DNA from: Beroe forskalii
Lineage: Eukaryota; Ctenophora; Nuda; Beroida; Beroidae
Assembly (NCBI GenBank): GCA_011033025.1
Contig: WFMF01000060.1
Coordinates: forward strand, 372,001 to 436,000
DNA length: 64,000 nucleotides
Direction of reading: 5' to 3'
Part shown: positions 24,312 through 37,600 of the stretch, in pieces
Layout of the letters: the number at the start of each line of letters is the position of its first letter
How positions within the stretch are numbered: the first letter of the stretch is position 1
The notes under the pieces: model-generated
The model's database searches: none
Told to the model about the DNA's origin: nothing
Seen by the model: the letters and a program-made list of their open reading frames with translations, nothing else
Position numbers and translations under genes: made by a program

Positions 24312-25036
24312 AGGTACCGACTGCGATCAATAAAGCAATAATGAACTCGGCACGCCCCATCAGCTGGTTTTGAAAGTAGGCGGATGACGCCACCAGTTCA
24401 TTCCTTGGAATCAAGCTATGATGTCACGCTCTCTCGCCTGATTCTGGAGCGAGAATTTAATATTCAAGCTCCGAGCCTCCGCACTCAATTCTGCGGAAAG
24501 CACTGTGATAAACCATAATACCACATCCATTATCCAACTTACGAAGTCCTAGCTTCGCAGTTTGCGTCGAGTCTGGACTGTTTAAGTGATGGTACATATG
24601 GCTACCACTTTGACTTGTAACCGCTTATTATTTACTTGAGTTCGAGTACAAACTATTGCAAAAACCATCAACGTTTTGTATCATTCAGAAGGGTTGCCAC
24701 ACGTAACACTAGAGTCAATTAGTCAGAATATCTACTGTTTTTGGAGGGTGGCAAACCCCTCGAATCTCTCCGCCTAGCGGTTCACTGCGTTAATGTCAGA
24801 GATTGACGTAGGTCGACGTATTGTACTTTTCTTTAAGGACACGATGAGTCGCGAGGCTGCATTAATTCATGTTGCATAATGTAAGTATATACTATGCAAA
24901 TCATTTTTATATTTCGATTGTGCATCTTTGATTCGACTGTAAAATCTTCTCGTTAATTTTTTGCTTCAAATTCAAGGACTTTCGTCGTCCTAAAATGGCT
25001 AAATGCCATTAGAACTTTTCTGACGAAAGAAGTATA

Positions 25037-25267
25037 TGCTTTTTGAATGTAAATTGCTTCAGTCAAAATGTAAATTGATTTGCGCACTTAAATTTTGTCC
25101 CTGCTCTCCCTTGCTCGATGGGCCCTCGAGCATGGGTGGAGCAGGAAAAATAATAATAAATCACAAATTAAAAGCTTCGTCACGTGATACAAGCACTGCA
25201 GAGAATAATTTAAAGTGCGCAAAATCAATTTACAAGTTGACTGAAGCAATTTGGCATTCAAAAAGCA
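25037..25267. mobile_element. MITE with ~55-bp inverted repeats and TA target duplication
   Basis: Left end TGCTTTTTGAATGTAAATTG, right end the inverse (CATTCAAAAAGCA). The inverted match continues through CTTCAGTC and TTGCGCACTT. Flanked by TA on both sides, as for Tc1/mariner-type elements. Centre unique, no transposase. Confidence 0.75.
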
Positions 25268-26688
25268 TACATGGGCAATAACACGTGGACTCACGCTATT
25301 GAAACTGAAATTACATTTTTTCTACCTCGGAGGGAATAATTACGGTTTAGCAGTTAATTACTGGTAAAATATTTCCCATAAATCAGAAATCCTCCACTGA
25401 AATTCAGGGAGTTCACGCAGTTTACATTATCATCAAGTTATAACTCTATATTCTCCTACTATACATACAATCACCCTAAAATAGACCTCTTTATATTATT
25501 CCGATTTTAATGTAGAGTTTCCAACATGGGATGACGTGCAGCTTCTCTTGTGACGTCATCATTCGACCGTCCTCGGGCATCACACATACAAACACACCAC
25601 TTTGTTATAGCTATGCGCTAGATGTAGGTATACGGTTTGTTATTTGTACATTAAGATGATTTCTAATTTCCTCATGCCGAAGTTAAGAAACTTATTGAAA
25701 ATACGGTGGTATCGTTATTCTGCACTATATTTTTCCCGAAATCGTGTTTTCCTAGGGGTAAGTTGAAAACGTTTAAATAATTCGATAATTGTTAAAATCA
25801 GGAGCTTTATAAAATCACGTGATTATCGTATTCAGATTCACAACTTCCTCTATCGAGACCTCAAAAATCGTGAATTTTCGCTTTTGTTAGTCACACGCGT
25901 CATACTTGCATACGCAGGCCGCAGCAACGGATGCTTCAATTTCCTAACTCTGAACAACTCTAGGTCGTGTCGAGCTGCTATTGCTTCATTACTGGATTAC
26001 TAAATTCCCCTGTAGTTTGTTATGAAAGAACTGACACACTGACTTTGCGGCACATGATGCCACCTCATAGGTATTTTCTGATTGAGCTACAGGACTATCC
26101 AGTGCCTACTATAAGCAATTTCTACAAAGTCCATTACCTTGATTAACTCGTTCAACCATCTGGAATAGTGTCATAATCCTTATACAATTTCCTTATATTT
26201 TTATACCCTGTCCCTGATCTGCCTTTGGTAAGTTCCCCAAAATGGTCCCAATAGTTGCGGGTCTTTATATATTCGTATTTATAGCTTTATAGATTCATAG
26301 ACGCACTGTAGCGTAATAATTAGTTGGTAGGTATACGCATCAGGCATCTCGATTGAAATGATTGTCTTAGTATGATTTTCATCCACTATCCTTGTGTTTT
26401 GCTAAGAGAACAAGACCTTGCGACGAGGTTAAAATGATGATTCTCATTGCAGTGCGCTTATCGCGCGTTTGACGTGCGATAATCATTGACGTGCGATGCT
26501 CTGAAACGTCTGTTTAGGCAGTAAACAGTAAACAATCCCTGAATACAGTACCGCGCACTATATCCCAGTGCTTTAATACTCCTAATAAACCCACATGATC
26601 GCCTTCCAATCATCCCTTATAAGGGAGCACATACCAACTGCTCTACAGTCAAATAGCCCTGTCAGCAGCGGAGCATAGGCGCGCCAGC

Positions 26689-26731
26689 GTGACGTCATCG
26701 TATAGCATTTCAATGGTGAGTTGATGACGCC
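26689..26731 (-). repeat. CRE-flanked dispersed motif, copy on minus strand
   Basis: On the minus strand it reads GGCGTCATCAACTCACCATT ... ACGATGACGTCAC, matching the copy at 5,642 in both ends and spacing. Confidence 0.55.
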
Positions 26732-27255
26732 CGCGCGCCTACCTTTACCATCCGGATTTAGTGATCGGGGGAGTGAGGGGGTGGTCTGACTTTGGGTCTT
26801 CATAAAAATAGCGCGCCACAGAGATTTGATTGCGTAGGTTAGTGGGAGGTGTATTGTCCATCTTACTTGCATTATATTATACCCTCTCTATCAGATACAT
26901 TTGATAGAATTGGGTCGTGATTACCAAGACTTGATTTTGTGATTTGATTGTATATATCTGCGATTAAAATCGAATCTTTTCGTGTGGACTTGTGTGACTT
27001 TTGGCAGCACCCACTGTGGGGGTGTTCTTACTTTTTGATAGGTCTTTTGTTGCTCTAAATTTGTACGGACGTGGGGGAACTGATGAGCGTTTTGTTCATA
27101 ATCTTAGGTGATCTAAGGTTACCAGCAATCTCATGACTTTATGGTGTTCCATTTGTTGTTATCTTCATACAATGAGAGCCGAGCATGTAACTTTCAACCC
27201 GCGGAAACACATTGTGCGTCTGCACTGTCGTGAGTCCGTGACTATTTTTTATTTT

Positions 27256-27510
27256 GAAGGTTTTACTTCTATTCCAACAGCTGTAACAGCCAATGACAGG
27301 AATCGAAGGATTCAAGTATTATCAAGCCAGTGACGGTTAAGGAAGTGTAATCCATACTTTATTCGCCCGAGACTTCGCTGCAATGGGCAGCTCCTCATTT
27401 AACCCTCCCGTACAGTTTCCTGTATGCTCGGCTGAGTGGACCGTGTGGCTGCTTAGGTGAGAATTCTCACCCTTAGCACGGTAGCCGTAGGCCGACGGGA
27501 ATCGAACCAC
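27256..27510. repeat. Dispersed repeat with tRNA B-box-like sequence
   Basis: The segment at 27,256-27,313 (TTCTATTCCAACAGCTGTAAC, then GGAATCGAAGGAT) recurs at 49,233-49,290. On the minus strand, 27,498-27,509 reads GGTTCGATTCCC, a good RNA polymerase III B box, but no cloverleaf or A box is convincing. A tRNA-derived SINE relic is possible; a tRNA gene is not supported. Confidence 0.35.
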
Positions 27511-27995
27511 CATGAAATTTCTGTGATGTTATGAGTGCGTAGGGTAATAAGTTGTGTTATAAAACTGTTAAAATACACAAGAATGTTGCTGATAGAGTAA
27601 GTAGATAGTTAAGTAACTCCTTGACCCTGACACTCAATTTCGTGGTATACCATTTCCAACTCAGCATTTTACAAGCATCAATTAGTAGCAAAAGCCTCCA
27701 TCCCCCATTCTCCATGACGTTGGTGTTAAATCTTACCTCATTCAACGTGTTTTATCACTTAGCACCAATACTCCAAAAGCTAGGTACCAACGTTAGAATT
27801 AATGGATTACGTATATTGACGTAGAATACTCGTGAAAGCTAGAAGTAGGAAACTAAAATAAATCCCACTGAATTGTTGTTGAGACCGTATATAAAGCAAC
27901 GTAATGATATAGATGTATTTTTGCTACCCTGAAGCACTTGAAGCACTGAAGCAGTTTATCAAGTCTCCAGCAAACGCCTCCTGCCCCGATCATAA

Positions 27996-28169
27996 CGTAT
28001 ATGTGTGCAGACCGCTCGGTTACAAGAGTGCTCGAAAAAGACGCGCGGATTCACTGTTCGCGCCTCAATTTTCTACATAGATCTCATCGAATGTAGGTAC
28101 ACAATTTTGAGAGTCTTTTTCGAGCCCTTCGGTATAATCGACTAATCGAGCGGTCTGCACAAATATGCG
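27996..28169. mobile_element. PIF/Harbinger-like MITE, 174 bp, TAA target duplication
   Basis: Ends CGTATATGTGTGCAGACCGC and its inverse GCGGTCTGCACAAATATGCG. Flanked by TAA on both sides (27,993-27,995 and 28,170-28,172). Three-bp T-A duplications are characteristic of PIF/Harbinger. Same family as 62,571-62,978. Confidence 0.8.
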
Positions 28170-30402
28170 TAAGAATTCAATCTTCCATAATATTAGAATA
28201 TTGTTAAACCCTCACATCGGAAGAGCACATTTAATCAAAGAGAAATGGCATCTAGGATTGCTTGACATCTTCCCAAGGGCCCCCTCGCTTTGCATTTGTT
28301 GTAATACAAACTTCAGATTGCAATCCATAGTACCATTACCATTAGATGCCTAATTTATCCGTAGGCGTGGTGTGAGAATTCGTCATAGCAGAATCTTCAT
28401 AAACTACAGGAATTCAAGCTGGGTTGTGATGGTTGTTGCTGCTATGGTTTAGTGCTTTAATGATGGATAAATATTTTCGATGTGTTGTTGTCTATTCTTG
28501 GTCGAAGAGGTCCAAGTAAATTTGTTTCACTTATATCTATATTGTCGGGAATGCATCATTCCGATAAGGAGATTTAAAGTTGGTCAAATCTTTGCATCCT
28601 CTGTTGTTTCTAAGTGCATCATCACAGAAAGTTGGAGGGTGTTTTCGTCAGAATTGCTCTAGTCATAGTTTCGATGAAGTCTTTACAAGATATATCCATC
28701 ATGGATCAGCTGCAATAAATTAATGAAATATTACCCTTCAAGTCGCACCATAAATGGATTTGTTGATCTATATTGATACCGTGTTGTGTTTATAAGTTGC
28801 GCTACAATAGTAATGGTTATAAAAGACATCATAGCCACGGTATTATGTGATGAAGCTGAAACCGTGCACTCATCAATCTTAAACGCTCTGGGCTTGCAAG
28901 GTGTGGCCTTCTTTAATGAATAGAGATCTCCAAAAGTGTAATAATATAGCATCGTGTTGATAAATTATAAGCATTTTATATCTAAGGAAGAGATATTAGC
29001 TTCGCAGGATCTTCCATCAAGTAGTAAGGACCAGCAATTGAACAAGCTCTTCCAAGAATTGAGGCAAATTTTTCGTCTAGAAAATAAGAAATCTTGCTTT
29101 GATCTAGAAACCACAATCTCGTCTTGGCTTGTGCTTTGGTAATGTCAATCTATCAAGCGCCCAATCTTACCATCATGATGTAAACATGTGAAGTGTGTAC
29201 AATTCATCACTTCGTTATTGTAAAGTGTGAGAACAATTCATTGTTTATAACGCTTAATAACGACCTTATCCAATTTATCTAAAAGCAATTTATTACATAC
29301 TGTACTCATTGTTAACTGTACAACGTGAGTTACTGACTTACTGAGTTACACATGGAGACATTTTATCAGAGGTTTAAGCAGTACCGTAACCTAGATCGAA
29401 CAACATTCCTATCAAACAAAGCAATTTTGCTGTAAGGCGTATGTTAAGGTCTAAATTTGTATCTGAAATTTGAGATATAGCATTTCAGAAGTTTACCTGT
29501 ATTTTAAAAGATTTTTGTCCAAATAAAAACTTTGAAATTCGCATTTATACACCAGCTGTTGGTTTTTATTTTATTGTTTTTGAGTTTTTGTAAAGAACCT
29601 AAACCTTGAAACTCATTTGAAGGTTTAAACATACAAACATGATCAGCACATTATCGAATAACCACACTCGTTTATTGTTATTGTCAATAATAACTATGTT
29701 TTAACACACATTCAGTGAGCCCTAATTATTCCTTATATGGTGTGTACAGGTGTGCTGCTCGTTAGATGCCGCTATAGTTACCATTGTACGTCCTTTCAAG
29801 GTCTTTCAACCTCATCATTCACAAAATGTACTGGGAAATTCGGACAATGTGTTGTAGATAATGTATTAAATTTTGTGATTGGATCCACGATTTGTGAAGG
29901 TAGGTACTAAGTATCAAAATATCTTGTTTTTAGTGAAAATTTTGGCGTTATATTTGCTTTAATTTGAGAAAATTTCGTGAGTTTCTTGGGATCCTGGAAT
30001 CAATCACATTTTAATATCGCGACAGAAGCTCACACCACAATTTGACAACTTTTAATGAAAGAATGAAGAATGGAGTTGGCATCAAGTTACTAAAAAAGCA
30101 GATAGTGTTGTACGGGCTTTTAGTTAATAGAAGTTAATCATCGGATGCAACATTCTGATTGAATATTAATTCTTTAATTAGAATTTGTCTGGCATCAATT
30201 TGACCTACAGCAGTTTACCCTTATAAAGTTATGAATTTATTCAATAAACCAGCCAATGTCAATGATATTGCATTAATATTAAATTAATGAACTTCTGAAG
30301 AGCTTTGCACATAAATACCTGCCAACTTGCTAACGCAGATACTTGCAACCCTGCAGTGTGTCGTTCTGTCTGAAGGAATCGTTCACCAAAAATGTTTAGT
30401 TC

Positions 30403-30480
30403 GGGGTCATCAATTCATCTTTCAGAACCCTGATGATGACGTCATCAATTCACCATTATGAACCCTGATAATGACGTCAC
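30403..30480 (+). repeat. CRE-flanked dispersed motif, two overlapping tandem copies
   Basis: Two head-to-tail units share the central GATGATGACGTCATCAATTC: the first spans about 30,403-30,445, the second 30,435-30,480 and ends CTGATAATGACGTCAC. Best match to the copy at 5,642. Confidence 0.6.
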
Positions 30481-31309
30481 TCTTGAATCCTTTGCCATTC
30501 CTCTTCTCTCCTACATCCCTACAGTCGCATGTCATGCGAACTGTAATGATTCATTAATGTAACACCTGGTTTTATCAGTTCCTTGCCCTGCGTTCATTAC
30601 TGTACATTGTACCTATTATTTCTTCGTATGTAGAGCTGTCAATTGTTGTAGTTTCGTAGGAAATGTGTCACTGTGTACAAATAACTTTTTCATCCATCTT
30701 AATTTAGGTTCTCAAGCCCATTAAATGTAATGCGCTTCCATCCTACGTCACATTTTAATAGCTCATCCAAATTCTGGTTTTGTCGGAATGCTGTCAACTG
30801 TCAAGTTTTGTAATATCTCGATTCTTAGAAATCACACCCACTGACGTAACAAATTGTGGGAATCTATAAAGGATGCATGGCATCTTAATTAATATCCCTT
30901 GAGAAAATGGAAACGACGGTTGATTCTATAACTTCTTAACTGTGAATTAAATAATCAACTCATTTGAGCTGTTGTGCTATGATGAACTGAACTATTGCAA
31001 TATTGCGCTAGTGAACGACTTACCACGCTGCAAGATGTATAATTCTAAGCATATATTACTATATTATAATAATTAGGTATTTATTTAGTTATTAAGTTAA
31101 GAACTATCCCACAAACTACTTATGTTTTAATGTACATAACCTGTCCAAACGTCTTGTGATAGCCGAGCCATTTAGGGTATGTCTGGCATAACACGATTAT
31201 AGGGGAATGATTTGCATTTGAGAAACTGAAACCACTTTTGTACTCACTTACCCTTATGGTCTTCAAATTCAAATAATCAGAATTGCCTCCCTCTATGCAC
31301 CATGATGAC

Positions 31310-31664
31310 GATGTTGTTACCATGGTAACTATCTTGTTACCAGGGTAACCAAATTGTTTCTACTTTACTATGGTAACCATATGGTGACCATGTCGACTGT
31401 GATGTTAACATGTTTTTTCACGTTGGTACCTATACTGTTACCATGGTAATCATGCTGTTACCATGGTAACCCAGATACCCACTCCTCACAGAATGAGGTG
31501 GGCTTGTTACCATGATAATCATTCTGTTACCATGGTAACCTACTAACCTAGATACCCACTCCTCACAGAATGAGCTGGGCTTGTTACCATGGTAATCATG
31601 CTGTTACCATGGTAATCATGCTGTTAGTTGTTAGCATGGTAACCTAGATACCCCCTCCTCACAG
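31310..31664. repeat. Palindromic minisatellite that carries copies of a splice acceptor
   Basis: Many copies of the palindrome GTTACCATGGTAAC and near variants, in units of about 20 bp. Inside the array, the 3' end of the intron plus the first nucleotides of the next exon (CACTCCTCACAGAATGAG) occur near 31,480, 31,556 and, as the functional copy, 31,648. Confidence 0.75.
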
Positions 31665-34600
31665 AATGAGCTGGGCTTGCTGCTGGGCGAGATGACGAGG
31701 TCTGCCGCTGAGGAGTGGTTCATGATGATAGACACAGACGAAGACGGTTATATCGGCTACGCGGAGATGGAGGAGTACTGTGTGGGAAAACTAGCCTTCA
31801 CTAAAGAACAGGTTAGACAGAAATGTCCTATTTCTTTCTATAGGCTTTCGGGCCTTCTACCCTATCTCCTGATAGAGGCTTGTGACTTATCTTATGCTGT
31901 AACAGTCTAAGTTTTTCTAGACATTTCGCAGACTATGTACTCATACAGTCATACTATTCACTATTTTAACAGTCTAAACATTGTTATCTGAGATTGTTTC
32001 ACCTTGAGAAACGTGCACGTGCCCAATGACCGCTAACATCCCCCATTCTTCTACCCTCCTCCTCCCTCTCCTCCATTTTAAGCCTTAACTCGTCTCCCAA
32101 CCCACCTGTAGGACTCTCTATCACCAGCTGCTCAATGAGTACACTACTGCCCCAGCTCCTTAGCGTAATACACTGGACTCAGCCTTTGTTGTAACACACT
32201 CATGTGATAGATTTGTTATTAACGTAATACTCTTCTGTGCACCGCCTTATTGCTGACTCAGTTCCGGAGACCACATTTTTCCCATTCTCTGCAATTTTCT
32301 GTTAGGAGTTTTTCTTCTCGACTTGATTCTTTCGTAACTGAAATATCGGATAATTGTTTATGAGCCGCATAATAGAATGAATAATTTTCTTTATTCTCTT
32401 CTTAGCTCAGCGAAGTGAAACGAACTTTTTCTGAAATTCAATTAATTTCGTCGAATCTTCAACGTCATCAGGAAATCTCAAATTTGATTGTATAAAGTAG
32501 TGTTGTAAGTTTTAAACTTTACAACACTACTATACAATCCGAGATTTCCGACATTTTTCGACATTCTGAATTTCAGAAAAAGTTCGTTTTCTGTAAAAAG
32601 AATAAAGAAAATTATTCATTTTGATTCTTTCGCTGTATCTTGTCTCGGGACTTTCGTCATCCTTGAGGATATTTTAGGATATGTATAATTCCCGCTCATA
32701 CCACCCCCGAAACCACCCCCGCTACCACTCTGGATACCACCCCCGATTGCATCGTCAGGTGTCGGACGTGTTTGCCAACCTGGACAAGAACTCCCAAGGG
32801 AAGATCTCCAAGCAGTTCTTCATGGAAGGTGCATATTTGAATATTTGCTACATATTTTCTTTCTTTTGTCACTAAAACTTTAGACCTTATCTTTGAAGTT
32901 TGCAATGAATGTTCATTGTTCATGTACCTTTTTAGATAAATTTTATGGTTGAATAAACTGCTGCTCATCGTTTTCGCAATTTTTCTTCTAAGCGGGTAAA
33001 CTGAAAATCCAGTTCATGGTCCATTTCAAACCCCTTCCCCAGGCCTGCACGAGTTCGCAGCCTCTAACGGAGTCACAGACCTCAGCGAGCTGAGTGAGCT
33101 GGCTGAACTCTCTGAGGGATTGCTAGATGGGGATTACAACGGAGGGACAGCTTTCTGCAGGGGATCGCTCTGTCTTCCTCAACTATATCAGCAGTAAGTG
33201 ATGATACGGAGCCCGGGATCCCTATCACCAGTAATAAGTAGGCAATGAAAAGGATAAATATTTTGCGTTTTTGCCTATCCAAAATAAGGCGACTTTGTCT
33301 TTATTTCAGTTGCAGCTCAAAATAACTAGTGACTTGTAAAATTTTTGTAAGAAATATTATGAAGCCATTGCGTCGCGAATTATTGCATCATCATAAGCTG
33401 ATGCAAATTGAATTCATAAATGCAGATTGCGCTTTGTTTGAGGTTTCTTATCTTAGAATACTGTATGCCTTTTTATGCTAAGAATAAATGATTTTCTCCC
33501 CCCAAAAGTTGTGTTCGAGCAAAAAACAATGGGAAAGAACAATTTGTACTTATATGTAGAAATAACCATTCAAAGCTTCGAGGCGCGTGTGACGTTCAAT
33601 CTGAAGAAAGCCATGCAAACTGCGAAGAATTAACGTTCGAACTTTCGAAGCATTTTTAGATTGTTTTATATCTTGAAAACAAAGCATAGCCCATTAAATG
33701 ATTATTTTGTACTCTAGAACTCTATCGAAAGTGGTGATTAATGAAATAAAAACGGTTACCTATTCTCTCAAAATAACCCTCTACCTCCCCTCGTAGGACT
33801 ACAGTGGACCTATAGACAGTTCTAAGTTAGAAGAGATAGTGTATGAAGAAGAGTCTCTGGTGAGGGGTCTGGCGAAGTACCCATCCGTGGATTACGACAC
33901 CTGGACAGACATGTTGAGGAGACTGGGGGCGCTAGAGACCTTCGAACAGTGAGTGTGATTAAGTTATTAGAATTAGTCCTGAAATTTTATAACTGTTTGG
34001 ACTTATGACTTAATTTCATGCAGTTGAATAATCTAAGCTGGTACAAGTTCTTTTATTGCCAAACAATTCTTCTGTGTATCACCCTACGCCTGATAAAACA
34101 GTAGTAAATAAAAACTTGAAATCTTCAACATAGCATTTTACCGTCTACCTATGTTCCTTAACCCTAAACCTCATCCACAGTAACGAGGGTTTGAGGGAGA
34201 TGTATTACACCGCCCGAGACAAGTGTCCACATGTCATACCCAAACTGGAGGATTTCCTTAAAAGCATCATCTCAGAGAAGAACAATCAGAACCAGATGAA
34301 AGCAAATATGGAGGACGTTTTAAACAGGTAAATAAGGAGGGAATTTGGGAGAAATTCGAAATGTATTGAATTATTGATATTGAGCCGAATTTGTGTATTT
34401 TTCGTGCTAATTATTGATCGATTGACCAATAACCATCCTTCAAATTATTACATACGACTCCTTTATTTAGCTCGACTTGAATGCCATTGCCTGACATATT
34501 ATGTACAATGTACCATAGTACATTATACTACTGTACCAGCGTACTGTATATAATGTATGCCGATCATTCGTGTACACCATTCAAGTATTAATACCATATC

Positions 34601-37600
34601 ATGGAATGCCCCTCTTTAATATTATTTGTGTATGGTGGTGGTTTCTGTCTGTTTAACTCAAAACTACCGAATTCCATGCGGGCGGGAAAGTATTTACTAT
34701 TTTTGTGATGGTGGTGACGTAAATATCGTAAAATTGCACAATAAATTTTGGGAGGGCAAGGTAATTTCTATACGAGGCTGTGAATTTATAACATTCTGGT
34801 TCTGCTAAGTAACCATTGACACATGTGTTGCCCAATTCTACTCGGATTACGTAGCGTCTGTCAAAATACAGCGCGACATTCGGCGGTGTGAAACGAGGGT
34901 TAGGGATACTTTGTGTAACGCGCAATGACAAAATAATGTTATTAAAATAAAATCGACAACCAATTGACCACATTTTTTGGCGCGCGCGCCGCGCGCGTGG
35001 GAAAATTTCACTCGCCGCGAAACGCGCTGCGAATTCCAAAGCATCCATGAATTCATCTTCAATTTTTCAGGAGACAACAAGCTTTTGATTGTCACTTGGA
35101 AACTCTGGAATCTGAAATGAAACTGGATGCTAATCAAAGGAAATATTCAACGCAAATGGTGAGATAGCGTTTCTGTGTTGCCTTCTTTCTGTTCTTGATT
35201 GTTCTTAATTCTACTGATCTTCCTACAATTAACAATCAAATCTCAACATTGCTGATTAATTCACAATCCCCTTTCTCTTCTGTATTCTCGTGATTGTCGA
35301 ATACTCGGTGATAAATAAAGCATCTTTGTCTTAATCACGCGCATTTCTTGATTCTTCATTTTCTTTGCTGTTGAGTGATTCTCATTCTCTGTTGTTTTCT
35401 ATGATTCTATAGAGCTATAGCGGAAATAATGATGTAATATCAATGTCATTGTTCAATACGATGACGTTATATCTTAGTGTCATTATATTAGTCAATGATG
35501 ACGTAATATCTTGGTGTCATCATTAAGAGCCGCTGATATTCGCACCTTCGCTTCAGCCTGCTGATGGCAGGGCCGTAAATCCCGTGGGGGTCAGGGGGGT
35601 CTGGACCCCCTCAATAATTTTCAACAAAATTCCCAACTATTGTTATAACCATCAATTTTGCATTCACTTCTCAAAATAGTCTTTGATGTACTATACGATA
35701 TACCTGTGATGTGAGTGTGTAGACTGGTAAGTAACAATTTTTTCCACTTCTGACTCAGCCCCCCAAGGGGCTATAACGCAATTATATGGTGTACATTGAG
35801 GCTTATTATATAACCATTTGACTATCACTGGTTTGACTGCCAGACAGACGGAAATATCTCTTTTGACATTAACTCGCGATTATCTGTGTGTACTCAGTAC
35901 TGTATCCATTTTCATCTTTTCAGCCTGCCAACTTACTTATAAACTTGCAAGCAATTATAAATTCTTATTAGGCATTAAAATTTGGTCAAAAATTGGATTT
36001 TTTCCCCAGACCCCCTCAACACTGAAATTTAATTTACGGCCCTGGCTGATGGATCAACAGCTGAGCTTAATGGTGGTGCGGATAATATTTGTACTTTACC
36101 TCAGAACCAAATCCGAATGGACCTATCGGAATTAGAAAAAGTTCAAGAATTGGAAATGATTAAATCAAAGTGGATGGAATCGGAAATGAAGTGCAAAAAG
36201 GTAAGGTATCCTCCAGCCGTTGATTGGAGTGTGATTAGTTCATTAGTTCATTCCGTCACAGTTAAATATTGAGCCAGCAACTACTTGATCGTGACGCATC
36301 TTACATGTTCTGGCTTGGTCACGTGACCCAAAACTTGTAAGTGTTTCTGTTTTTTGCCTTGGTAGTGTGCAATGACGCTATGTTTTGGGTCAATTTACAA
36401 AGCCGCGGCATTATTCAATTGCGTTGAATTTAATGATTTACGTTCCAGTTATATTCCCTAAAATTCGCATGATTTCATCTTGATCCTCTCAGCATGAAGC
36501 ACGGATACAGGAACTGATTTATGGAGATAACGACGCCAGATCAACTATATCGCAGCTCAAAATGGTGAGGATTTATCCGGTTTTACCATCTTTTCTGTTA
36601 ATATCATCTGCTTGAATAACTGTCTGATCCTGAGATCCTCTTGCTGTAATCTGCAATGTTGTGAATTTCATGGATATCTTATAGACTTAAACTATAAAAT
36701 TGGAGCAATTGGTTATGTTATGCCGTTAGATTAGTCACGCCCTTTACGCATACTACAGCTACAACGCAATACCACCTGGCATGGGACTTATCGTAACATC
36801 CACATAATAAGGTGTCGATGTAATTTGCTAATTTGACCACGCCGATGATTCTACTGTGTTTGATATCTCTCACGTTCTCAAATGATGGACTATACCACGA
36901 GTAACGTCATTATCACGTTTTCAAATGCTGAATTGATGACGTCGTATCGCCAGGGTTTGTGTGTTATACACTGAGAGATATGTTACCTTCATCATGTTCC
37001 GCAACCAGAAGTCATGTTTTATTTTATGATATTTTCATCATTTCCGCGCGGAAGGAGGTTTGGTTTTTCTTATTGATAATAACTATTTTTCTCGTTTATT
37101 GCTCTATTTGAATGTTTTGTAACAAACGTTTAGTAATTACTGACACATCTTTTATCGGATATTTCCCAGAAATCGATACTTATATAATATTACCTTCTTA
37201 CTATTATCTTACCTTCTTACCAAAAAGTTATAAATAGCAGCACACATTTAAGCGAGAGCCTTGGATCAGCTGGAAAAAACAGCTGAACCCACCATTATAT
37301 ACCCAAACAAAAGAAGGTACTTATAAAAAGTGCTGGGCGCCCTTCCTGTTTCCCAGTACTAAGCACTCGACATTGTCCCTTCAGCAGCCAATGATTTCAA
37401 AGCTCTCGTATATATTAGGACACCCTCTCTTAAATCTTCCAGCTCCACGATTAGTAACAATAGTTTTAATAGTGATAATTGTACATCATGTGAGTTATTT
37501 TGGGCTGCAGGGGGGCATCTCTCTTTGTGTGATGATATAAGGGAGCCCCCTGAATTATATGGCATAGTGAGAGCATCCCTACACTTACACACACGCAGCC

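Larger units (their letters stand above)
23969..31309. other. Long region with little recognisable coding sequence
   Basis: AT-rich. Apart from the candidate terminal exon near 24.2 kb and the small elements listed separately, I recognise no domain or splice-consistent exon chain. Upstream exons of the EF-hand/Rab gene may lie here: its first visible exon begins inside an EF-hand helix, so at least one coding exon is still missing. Confidence 0.4.

Noticed and set aside
27498..27509. Possible tRNA gene from a B-box sequence on the minus strand
   Set aside because: No matching A box, anticodon arm or acceptor stem at the right spacing; reported only as a repeat with a B-box-like motif.
34653..35137. 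Minus-strand frames of 96-131 codons near a CG-rich patch
   Set aside because: Antisense to an intron and a coiled-coil exon; the longest is only partly preserved in block copy B, and no splice signals bound it.
35818..36135. 105-codon frame across the hAT element into the coiled-coil exon
   Set aside because: It reads the downstream exon in the wrong frame, so it is not a chimeric coding exon.
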